Part shown: positions 54,874 through 62,706 of the stretch, one piece after another
How positions within the stretch are numbered: position 1 is the first letter of the stretch
How the letters are laid out: each line of letters starts with the position of its first letter
DNA from: Moorena sp. SIOASIH
Lineage (GTDB): Bacteria > Cyanobacteriota > Cyanobacteriia > Cyanobacteriales > Coleofasciculaceae
Reading direction: 5' to 3'
DNA length: 64,000 nucleotides
NCBI RefSeq assembly: GCF_010671925.1
Contig: NZ_JAAHIH010000010.1
Location: forward strand, 62,001-126,000
Translations under genes and position numbers: made by a program
Notes under the pieces: model-generated
What the model was told of the DNA's origin: nothing
Databases searched by the model: none
The model's input: only the letters and a program-made list of their open reading frames with translations

Positions 54874-55134
54874 ATGGGTTTCAACCGGACGAATAATCAA
54901 GATTTGGAAGTAAAATCACCAACATCCCTATTACTTCGGTCGGGTGCGATGGAACCAACAGAAGCACAATATCTAATTCTCAATGCTTTGGATACCTTAG
55001 GTTTACTAGAAAATACTGTTTATGACCAAGACAATGGCATTTGGTACATTAGCACTGCCAGCCTTCTTCTGCCGTTTGCTATGCTTTTACCAAATGGTGA
55101 AATTACCCCGATTACACCTGTAGCCGAATTATGA
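54874..55134 (+). CDS. Small uncharacterised protein, first of an overlapping pair
   Basis: 86 residues from ATG 54874 (MGFNRTNNQDLEV). An upstream in-frame extension runs only through CCCACACTT repeats, coding Ser-His-Thr, and is not believed. The core MEPTEAQYLILNALDTLGLLENTVYDQDNGIWYIST looks like a small folded domain. The last four bases overlap the next start (ATGA), so the two are co-translated. I do not recognise a family. Confidence 0.7.
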   Translation: MGFNRTNNQDLEVKSPTSLLLRSGAMEPTEAQYLILNALDTLGLLENTVYDQDNGIWYISTASLLLPFAMLLPNGEITPITPVAEL

Positions 55135-55394
55135 ACCCCTTAAGTGAATTACAACAACAGCAATATCAACGAATGATAGAACTCTCGACTCTGGCTCGTC
55201 AGCGATATCTGGACTCCGGAGGAGATCCAAACCGAGCCTCAGGGAGTCTACACAATGAAAATTACATGACTGCGGAAGAACAGCAGGAATTCTTGGTATT
55301 AGCTAGAGCACTTTCCGGGATATACATTAATAATGGTTATGTTTACTGTCAAGGGCGGTCTTGGAAATTACCGGAAGTGTTGAATCACGACTAG
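55131..55394 (+). CDS. Small uncharacterised protein, second of an overlapping pair
   Basis: 87 residues, ATGA overlap with the gene before it. The N-terminus is a Gln-rich helix (LSELQQQQYQRMIELSTLARQRY), followed by SGGDPNRASGSLHNENYMT and a helix with YINNGYVYCQGRSWKLP. No known motif. The pair is enclosed by oppositely oriented CCCACACTT/AAGTGTGGG arrays (54731-54866 and 55397-55462). Confidence 0.7.
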   Translation: MNPLSELQQQQYQRMIELSTLARQRYLDSGGDPNRASGSLHNENYMTAEEQQEFLVLARALSGIYINNGYVYCQGRSWKLPEVLNHD

Positions 55395-55585
55395 AGGGGG
55401 AGTGTGGAGAGAGGGAGGAGTGTGGGAAGTGTGGGAAGTGTGGGAAGTGTGGGAAGTGTGGGTAAACTTAAAAACTCTTCAAACTATGTATTAAAATAAG
55501 CTATAATATAATATTTATCTAAACAATTCTACCCATTTCCCTATCTCCCTGCTCCCTGCTCCCTACTCCCTGCTCCCTTCTTCCT
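55395..55585. repeat. AAGTGTGGG array and CTCCCTGCTCCC words
   Basis: 55397-55462 repeats GTGTGGGAA, the reverse complement of the array at 54731-54866. 55540-55578 repeats CTCCCTGCTCCCTACTC. No gene. Confidence 0.85.
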
Positions 55586-58500
55586 TCACATACCACAAAT
55601 TTCCCTTAATTCTGTTTCCTTTTCATGAGTGACAAGGTAATCATGGAGCCAATCACAACTCTTTGCCACTAAATCATCTAAATCGAAATTCCATAAAATT
55701 ACAGTGTTGTCTGCACTAGCAGAAGCAAGAGTCTGGCCATCTGGGCTAAAGACCACGCTATTGACCCAATCGCTATGTCCGGTGAGGGTGTGCAGGTGTT
55801 TGCCTTGGTGATTCCATAGTTTCACCGTCTTGTCCCAACTAGCAGAAGCAAGAGTCTGGCCATCTCGGCTAAAGACCACGTTATTGACCCAATCGCTATG
55901 TCCGGTGAGGGTGTGCAGGTGTTTGCCTTGGTGATTCCATAGTTTCACCGTCTTGTCCCAACTAGCAGTAGCGATAGTCTGGCCATCTCGGCTAAAGGCC
56001 ACGCTAGTGACATTTGCGTTGTGTTCGGTGAGGGTGTGCAGGTGTTTGCCTTTGAGATTCCACAGTTTCACAGTCTTGTCCCAACTAGCAGAAGCGATAG
56101 TCTGGCCATCTCGGCTAAAGGCGACGCTATTGACAGGTTCGCTATGTCCAGTGAGGGTGTGCAGGTGTTTGCCTTTGAGATTCCACAGTTTCACCGTGTT
56201 GTCATCACTAGCAGAAGCGATAGTCTGGCCATCTCGGCTAAAGACCACGCTATTCACCCAATCGCTATGTCCAGTGAGGGTGTGCAGGGGTTTGCCTTCT
56301 CGATTCCACAGTTTCACCGTGTTGTCATCACTAGCAGTAGCGATAGTCTGGCCATCTGGGCTAAAGACGACGCTATTCACCCAATCGCTATGTCCGGTGA
56401 GGGTTTGCAGGTGTTTGCCTTGGTGATTCCATAGTTTCACCGTCTTGTCCCAACTAGCAGTAGCAATAGTCTGGTCATCTCGGCTAAAGGCGACGCTAGT
56501 GACATCTGCGCTATGTCCAGTGAGGATGTGCAGGTCTTTGCCTTTGAGATTCCACAGTTTCACGGTGTTGTCCAAACTAGCAGTAGCGATAGTCTGGCCA
56601 TCTCGGCTAAAGGCCACGCTAGTGACAGGTTCGCTATGTCCAGTGAGGGTGTGCAGGGGTTTGCCTTTGAGATTCCACAGTTTCACCGTGTTGTCCAAAC
56701 TAGCAGAAGCGATAGTTTGGCCGTCTGGGCTAAAGGCGACGGTTATCAGATATTGGCTATGTCCGGTGAGGGTTTGCAGTACTTTGCCTTGCAGATTCCA
56801 CAGTTTCACGGTGTTGTCCAAACTAGCAGTAGCGATAGTCTGGCCATCTGGGCTAAAGGCGAGACTAGTGACAGTATCAGTATGTCCAGTGAGGGTTTGC
56901 AGGTCTTTGCCTTTGAGATTCCACAGTTTCACGGTGTTGTCCCAACTAGCAGAAGCGATAGTCTGGCCATCTCGGCTAAAGGCCACGCTAGTGACAGGTT
57001 CGCTATGTCCAGTGAGGGTGTGCAGGGGTTTGCCTTTGAGATTCCACAGTTTCACGGTGTTGTCCCAACTAGCAGAAGCGATAGTCTGGCCATCTCGGCT
57101 AAAGGCCACGCTAGTGACAGGTTCGCTATGTCCAGTGAGGGTGTGCAGGGGTTTGCCTTTGAGATTCCACAGTTTCACGGTGTTGTCAAAACTAGCAGAA
57201 GCGATAGTCTGGCCATCTCGGCTAAAGACGAGGCTAGTGACAGGTTCGCTATGTCCAGTGAGGGTGTGCAGGTGTTTGCCTTGTAGATTCCATAGTTTCA
57301 CCGTCTTGTCCAAACTAGCAGAAGCGATAGTCTGGCCATCTCGGCTAAAGACGAGGCTAGTGACAGGTTCGCTATGTCCAGTGAGGGTGTGCAGGTGTTT
57401 GCCTTGTAGATTCCATAGTTTCACGGTGTTGTCCCAACTAGCAGAAGCGATAGTCTGGCCATCTCGGCTAAAGGCGACGCTAGTGACAGTATCAGTATGT
57501 TTATCCAGGCTATTATACTGGTTGACGCCATAGAGAGATTGCTGCAACTTAGCGATCACTTGTATTCTAGTATCACCTTTTACCCTTTTTGCCTTTTGGA
57601 GTTTTCCTACTGCCCTTAAACTCTCTTTTAGAGCATCAAAGGCTTGCTTTGAGGTAAACAAGAGTTCTGAAGATTGACTCAGGGCTTTAATTTCACTTTC
57701 TTCTGCCTTTCTCGCCTGTTTACTAGACTCCAATCCAAAAAACGTTGAAACAACTGTCCCCAATACCAACATAGCAATAAACCCTCCCACCATTAACCTG
57801 CGGTTACGGGTCATTTGCTTGTGCTTCTGACCGCTGACCTCAATATACTCCTCCGCCAGCCCATTCAACATCCCCAATTCACCATACTTTCTTAAATACT
57901 CCTGGGCTTCTATTAACCTCCCCCCAAGCAACAGTAAACCGGCATCATCACGCTTCTTTCCCTTCTCTTGCCATTCAAGCGCCGCCGCTTCCAGCTTGCT
58001 TTCGATCACCATCGCTTCTGTGTAAGTCTGCTTCCATTCCACCAACCTTCCCCAGTGGCGAATCAAGGCTTCATGAACCACATCCAAAACCACATCCTGG
58101 GAATTTTCCTCATGACTTCTAGTAATCAAGCGGTTGTCTGAACTGGCTAAGGTCTGGCTAACAGCATCGAGCAGTTCTAAACTGTGATGAGAATTGACTA
58201 ACTCCCCCAGGCGTACTCGTCTACGGGTATCGAGAGTCTCTCCCACTTGAGTTAATTCCAACAACAAACGCCTAGCCACAGTTTGTTCTACCTGGGAGAG
58301 ACTATCAAATACCTGATTTGCCTTCTTTTCCAGAGTTCCCTCAATTCCCCCTAACTGTTGATAGGTTTCTAACCGTAAAAACGTTTCCTGCTGCTGTCTT
58401 GACTGTTTCCATAATTCCGTCAGAGTATATTGGAGCAGGGGAAGGCTACCTGGATAATCTTCGACATCGTTAATCAGTTGCTGTTTTAATCTGCCCTCAA

Positions 58501-59875
58501 TTCCTAATCCTACTAATTCAGCTGGTTTAGCGATCGCTTCTTCAATTTCCTCACGGTTCAAGTGGTCAACATTAATTAATGGTCTATTAATCTTTTCAAC
58601 AAATTGAGGATACTTTCGCGACCGCCCCCGAAAGTCAGAGCGCATGGCAATTAATACAATTAGATTGTCTTTCTGCTCTAATAATTCAATTAAACTGTTA
58701 AAGAATTCCAGCCGTTGGTGAGGTTGACTCATAGTGAAGCACTCTTCAAACTGGTCAATAATCATGACCACCGGTTCAGAAGTCTCTACTAGAGTAAGAC
58801 TAGAATTGCCTCCCTTGTTATCTAAAAGCTTTCCCAACTCCTGCACCTCCTGTAACCTTTGCTTTGGTGCAACACCCGGAGTGAAAGGTTCTAGATAATG
58901 CCAGCGATCGCTTCCGGGAATAGCCTGCCCTAACTTCAGCTGATACAATAATCCTGCCCTGAGTAAGGAAGACTTGCCACTGCCGGAAGCTCCTAATACC
59001 ATCAGTAGACGGTCTTGATTTTTCACTCGCTCAATTAATTGCTCGGTCAACTTAGAGCGACCATAAAACACCAGAGCATCTTCTGGTTTAGCCGTAAAAT
59101 AAGACAGAGACCGATAGGGGCACTTATCCTGAAAGCTGGGTTTGGGAAACTGGGTAGTCAGTAGAATGGCTTGTTTTGAGTTAGCAATTAAAGGACGTTG
59201 TCCAGTCCTTGACATCTGCTGCTCAATAAACAAGGCCAAATTATGACTAGTAACAATACCATCCGGGGAATTTTCTGGATTCAACCCTGCCAGTAACTCC
59301 TTGGTAAATACTCCTTGTTCATGGCTAATTTCTACTCCCGGTTCATAGGAACGAGTAGCAGTAATTAAGCAGTAAACTTTATCAGTTGGGATAAAGTTTA
59401 GTAACTCGCCACTGTAGCAACAATCTAACCAAATCACTAGCTGTTTGACTGGGCTAGTTGCGATTTTATCACCCAATTCCCGCAGAGGATAGCCATAAAT
59501 CCCAACATCAGGAAAGGCATCACTAGTCACTAAGAAAACTTCCTCAACTCCATCCACCTCTTGTCTACAGCCATGGCCTGAAAAGAAGAATAGGGCAGTT
59601 TCTGGGGGTTGGTTGGGAGGTGGAGGATTAAACAGATTTGCGACTGCTTCCCTTAATTCCTCTAATTTTACTAGTCCTCTGCTGGATGGTCCCCCTGGTC
59701 CTTTTTGGGTCAACCCAAGGGGTAAGTCCTGAATCCGAAACGGTTCATAGCCATACTGTTGTAATCGTTGAGCGACATTTTCCCCGTCTAATGCAGCAAC
59801 GGTTAGGTCGTTAAAGTTGGTGTATTCTGGATAACGGTTAATCCCAACGATTAGGGCTTCCCATTCCGATGTCAT
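55586..59875 (-). CDS. Caspase (metacaspase-like)-STAND-WD40 signalling protein
   Basis: 1429 residues. Order: C14 caspase-like domain (about 1-240) with catalytic His101 in FSGHG and Cys153 in LDCCYSG; nSTAND1-like ATPase (about 265-690) with Walker A GASGSGKSS (295-303) and Walker B IIDQFEE (372-378); one transmembrane segment (694-712, LMVGGFIAMLVLGTVVSTFF in part); then about 15 WD40 repeats (from about 790), nearly identical (SRDGQTIASASWDNTVKLWN). Known bacterial relatives are predicted NLR-like sensors in which ligand binding to the propeller activates the protease. The membrane segment places the propeller on one side and caspase on the other, or anchors it. Its start is 111 bp from a divergent small gene. 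Confidence 0.92.
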   Translation of the reverse strand: MTSEWEALIVGINRYPEYTNFNDLTVAALDGENVAQRLQQYGYEPFRIQDLPLGLTQKGPGGPSSRGLVKLEELREAVANLFNPPPPNQPPETALFFFSGHGCRQEVDGVEEVFLVTSDAFPDVGIYGYPLRELGDKIATSPVKQLVIWLDCCYSGELLNFIPTDKVYCLITATRSYEPGVEISHEQGVFTKELLAGLNPENSPDGIVTSHNLALFIEQQMSRTGQRPLIANSKQAILLTTQFPKPSFQDKCPYRSLSYFTAKPEDALVFYGRSKLTEQLIERVKNQDRLLMVLGASGSGKSSLLRAGLLYQLKLGQAIPGSDRWHYLEPFTPGVAPKQRLQEVQELGKLLDNKGGNSSLTLVETSEPVVMIIDQFEECFTMSQPHQRLEFFNSLIELLEQKDNLIVLIAMRSDFRGRSRKYPQFVEKINRPLINVDHLNREEIEEAIAKPAELVGLGIEGRLKQQLINDVEDYPGSLPLLQYTLTELWKQSRQQQETFLRLETYQQLGGIEGTLEKKANQVFDSLSQVEQTVARRLLLELTQVGETLDTRRRVRLGELVNSHHSLELLDAVSQTLASSDNRLITRSHEENSQDVVLDVVHEALIRHWGRLVEWKQTYTEAMVIESKLEAAALEWQEKGKKRDDAGLLLLGGRLIEAQEYLRKYGELGMLNGLAEEYIEVSGQKHKQMTRNRRLMVGGFIAMLVLGTVVSTFFGLESSKQARKAEESEIKALSQSSELLFTSKQAFDALKESLRAVGKLQKAKRVKGDTRIQVIAKLQQSLYGVNQYNSLDKHTDTVTSVAFSRDGQTIASASWDNTVKLWNLQGKHLHTLTGHSEPVTSLVFSRDGQTIASASLDKTVKLWNLQGKHLHTLTGHSEPVTSLVFSRDGQTIASASFDNTVKLWNLKGKPLHTLTGHSEPVTSVAFSRDGQTIASASWDNTVKLWNLKGKPLHTLTGHSEPVTSVAFSRDGQTIASASWDNTVKLWNLKGKDLQTLTGHTDTVTSLAFSPDGQTIATASLDNTVKLWNLQGKVLQTLTGHSQYLITVAFSPDGQTIASASLDNTVKLWNLKGKPLHTLTGHSEPVTSVAFSRDGQTIATASLDNTVKLWNLKGKDLHILTGHSADVTSVAFSRDDQTIATASWDKTVKLWNHQGKHLQTLTGHSDWVNSVVFSPDGQTIATASDDNTVKLWNREGKPLHTLTGHSDWVNSVVFSRDGQTIASASDDNTVKLWNLKGKHLHTLTGHSEPVNSVAFSRDGQTIASASWDKTVKLWNLKGKHLHTLTEHNANVTSVAFSRDGQTIATASWDKTVKLWNHQGKHLHTLTGHSDWVNNVVFSRDGQTLASASWDKTVKLWNHQGKHLHTLTGHSDWVNSVVFSPDGQTLASASADNTVILWNFDLDDLVAKSCDWLHDYLVTHEKETELREICGM

Positions 59876-59986
59876 TGGAGCGAGGTTGTGAAATTTTTAT
59901 TAGCGTAACATACTATCACAATTTCGGGAACTAGGCTGATCCTTCGTGTATAAAGATGATAGTGATTGAAGTAGTGGCAGTGGCTG

Positions 59987-60442
59987 ATGAATACCAACAA
60001 AACCTTATTAGCTTTTTTACTTGCTCTGACCGATTTAGACACACCCTTGAGTCAAGCTGAGAATAAGAGCATCAAAGAAATTGGCGATCAACTTGATGCC
60101 CAACCTCTGGCCTGGGAGAGGTATACCAAACCCAAGCTGCTAGAGATGATTGCAGCCAATCCTGAGTTAAATCAACGTTACCAAACCTATTACAACCAAC
60201 TTGACACTAAGGTCGATATTCACCCAGACTATCTCCCCACAGAAGCGGAAATCCAGCCAGTCAATACACCTAGCAGTGTCTGGGGCATGAAAGGACATAA
60301 ACCTAAGTCATCACCTACAGGCTATGAGCAACAAATTAATAATATTGTGATTGTCGTCAGTCGTACAGAACAACCAGAAGCAGCTGTGAAAGAATTACCC
60401 TTGGACAAACTGAAACAGTTTTTAGGGACTTCTGAAAAGTAA
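59987..60442 (+). CDS. Small adaptor-like protein, divergent partner of the caspase gene
   Basis: 151 residues, ATG start. The N-terminal 75 residues (LLAFLLALTDLDTPLSQAENKSIKEIGDQL ... KPKLLEMIAANPELNQRY) are predicted helical and resemble the short death-like effector-associated domains that couple sensors and effectors in bacterial conflict systems; this is by appearance, not a computed match. The rest is a linker and a small hydrophobic strand (NNIVIVVSRT). Divergent promoter region of 111 bp shared with the caspase-STAND gene; the next + gene starts 417 bp later. Function unknown. Confidence 0.65.
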   Translation: MNTNKTLLAFLLALTDLDTPLSQAENKSIKEIGDQLDAQPLAWERYTKPKLLEMIAANPELNQRYQTYYNQLDTKVDIHPDYLPTEAEIQPVNTPSSVWGMKGHKPKSSPTGYEQQINNIVIVVSRTEQPEAAVKELPLDKLKQFLGTSEK

Positions 60443-60858
60443 AGTACCCAATTCGGGAGTCGGGAGATGGGGAGATGGGGAGATGGGAGATGGGGAGATG
60501 GGGAGTCAGATTAGCGACTGGCGTGTCCCCTTTTATTCAGGATCCAGACAGAACCCAAACCACTCTCGCTTTGCATCAAGACAAGGAAGAACATTGAATG
60601 TAGCTCGTAAGTATCATCAACACTATACTCATAAGTTTGGTATGATTAGTTCCTGGGAGTTTCCTTAACTAACGGTGCTAACCACTAAACCAAATTAACT
60701 TTAACTAAACTACAACGGTTTTAATATTACAGCGTTTTTCATAACTATTAGGTAAACAGGATTTTTTCCCTGTTCCCTGTTCCCTGTTCCCTACTCCCTG
60801 CTCCCTGCTCCCTAAAACCTAAGAATTTGTCCCTCACCCAATTTAAAAGAGTGCTATA
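60443..60858. repeat. Intergenic region with GGAGATGG and CCCTGTTC arrays
   Basis: 60461-60500 repeats GGGGAGATG. 60561-60583 is a degenerate CACTCGCTATTGCATCAAGACA word (see 54657). 60757-60815 repeats CCTGTTC/CCTGCTC. The short frame at 60483-60668 starts inside the array and has no homology signal. Confidence 0.7.
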
Positions 60859-62286
60859 GTGAGCGATCTAATCTTTCCAACTATCGATTTATTTTTATAT
60901 GACTTACGAGATGCTCTCAACCTCACTGAAGCTGAGAAGCAACAAAAGCAAGCTAAGTTCCGAGCTAAACTCCCAGCAGATAGTCAATTCTCTGATCCTG
61001 ATCTAGAAACTAAATATTTAGAACTACTCCCTAAGCAAAAGTATTATGACTTTACCACAGCAAACGATACCCTAGAAGGGTACTACTACCCTGTCCGCTT
61101 AAATGATACCTATGGCTTGCAAATTGATTGTTCCATTAACAATCAAACCGACCCCCAAACCCCTGACTGTTTTGCCAGACTCCGAGCCGAAATTGAATGG
61201 AGATTACAAGGTGAAACAGCGACCCTAGGGCAAACTTGGATGCTTTCTGGATGGTTACCGAAAACATCGAGCAAAAGCTACGAATACATTGCTAAATCCT
61301 GTTATCAGGTTTTAATGACAGCGGCTAATTGGTCACAAGATTTACAGGAATTATCTTCAGCAGAAAATTCGACCAAACAGGAAAAAGACATTGCAAAATC
61401 TGGGAATAAGGTTTTCGATAAAGGGGCGAATTGGTCACAAGATTTACATGGAAAAGGAAGCTTATTTGGTGGTCAAGTTTTTGAACTGTGGCGATATCAA
61501 CCCCATAGTCAGGCCAACTGCCATGTGATCATTATGATCTTTCCTGACCAAGAAAGTATGGAAAAGGCAGCGGAGTTGTATACTGATTGGATGGGTCTGT
61601 TTAGTTATAGAAACAAAATTTTATGGGCTTACAGCCAAAGTCGCTTAATCAAAAAGTCATTGGTAGATTTCTATAAGCAGGTTGAAGAAAATCAGAGACT
61701 TATCACTGACCAAAACTCTTCTGGCTTTAGAGACCAAACCATCGCCGCCAAACTCGATGACATTCAAAAGTCTTTAGGGAACTATACCCTGGATTTGCCT
61801 AAACTAAATTTTCAAAACCAAATTATCGAGATTAATTTATTCAATTATCAAACCCGTTTAGAAATCATCAACCAAAAATGCCAAAAATTAGGTGCCGATA
61901 ATAACCTAGAGTTTTTAGAAACGTTTAGTAAAGAGGTAAAGGAAAATTACCTATTGCAGGTTACTAAAGACTATGATATAATGGAGGTGGCATTACGGTT
62001 GCTAGAGACCAGAATCAATGCCATCCGTAGTCAAATTGAGCTGGAAAAAGCAGAACGCGATCGCAACTTCCAGACTCTAGTAACAGTAGTTGGTGCGGGA
62101 ACAGCTGTTACGGCTTTAATGGATTTTGATGGGAAGCAGTGTGAGACTGTATCCAAGATTATCCCCCCCTTGGAGAACAGCTGTAAAAACCCTTTGATTG
62201 ATAGTGTGATAGTACCAGTTGGGCTTATCCTGATCTTTGGAGTAATTGCTTTGTGCTTCAAAAAAATATTATCTGCTAGTAGGTAG
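60859..62286 (+). CDS. Two-transmembrane protein with large cytosolic N-terminal domain, divergent caspase module
   Basis: 475 residues, GTG start. The N-terminal 360 residues are soluble and begin LIFPTIDLFLYDLRDALNL. A 34-codon direct duplication covers IAKS...ANWSQDL twice (aligned DNA at 61327 and 61429, 102 bp apart). Residues about 370-400 form a charged helix (LLETRINAIRSQIELEKAER), then two membrane segments: TLVTVVGAGTAVTALM and VIVPVGLILIFGVIALCF, the last 20 residues being basic. This matches no family I know with certainty; an N-terminal resemblance to CATRA-type (caspase/TPR-associated) proteins is possible. Location next to a caspase gene suggests a membrane effector or sensor. 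Confidence 0.75.
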   Translation: MSDLIFPTIDLFLYDLRDALNLTEAEKQQKQAKFRAKLPADSQFSDPDLETKYLELLPKQKYYDFTTANDTLEGYYYPVRLNDTYGLQIDCSINNQTDPQTPDCFARLRAEIEWRLQGETATLGQTWMLSGWLPKTSSKSYEYIAKSCYQVLMTAANWSQDLQELSSAENSTKQEKDIAKSGNKVFDKGANWSQDLHGKGSLFGGQVFELWRYQPHSQANCHVIIMIFPDQESMEKAAELYTDWMGLFSYRNKILWAYSQSRLIKKSLVDFYKQVEENQRLITDQNSSGFRDQTIAAKLDDIQKSLGNYTLDLPKLNFQNQIIEINLFNYQTRLEIINQKCQKLGADNNLEFLETFSKEVKENYLLQVTKDYDIMEVALRLLETRINAIRSQIELEKAERDRNFQTLVTVVGAGTAVTALMDFDGKQCETVSKIIPPLENSCKNPLIDSVIVPVGLILIFGVIALCFKKILSASR

Positions 62287-62706
62287 GGGTGAAGTGAGCT
62301 GTTGCACGATTGAGATTAATCCTATGGTGGGCAGTGCTTACCAATGCTATGGCTAGTAAGTGAATCTAACCGATGCTCTGCCCACCCTACAGTCACTATG
62401 GTGGGCAGTGCTTACCCATGCTATGGCTAGTCAGTGAATCTAACCGATGCACTGCCCACCCTACAGTCACTACAGTCACTGAGCTGTTCCACCATTGTGA
62501 TTAATCCTTTGGTGGGCAGTGCTTAACAATGCTATCGCCAGCAAGTGAATCTAACCGATGCACTGCCCACCCTACAGTCACTATGGTGGGCAGTGCTTAC
62601 CCATGCTATCGCCAGTAAGTGAATCTAACCGATGCACTGCCCACCCTACATCTCTACTCCCTACTCCCTACTCCCTACTCCCTACTCCCTACTTCTGTCA
62701 CGAAGT
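62287..62706. repeat. Four copies of a 74-bp palindromic GGTGGGCAGTG unit
   Basis: Unit starts at 62326, 62400, 62511 and 62585. Each has ends GGTGGGCAGTGC and GCACTGCCCACC and core TAGTAAGTGAATCTAACCGA, and the pairs repeat as a 185-bp higher-order unit (GAGCTGTT at 62296 and 62481). The same ends occur at 45117 and 45238 and a reduced form at 15111. 62650-62692 is a CTCCCTA array. No gene. Confidence 0.9.

Noticed and set aside
55953..57533. Long plus-strand ORFs opposite the WD40 repeats
   Set aside because: They are mirror frames of the repeated WD40 coding strand; period and residue pattern follow the 123-bp repeat.
60483..60668. 61-codon ORF after the adaptor-like gene
   Set aside because: Begins inside a GGAGATG array and includes a dispersed repeat word.
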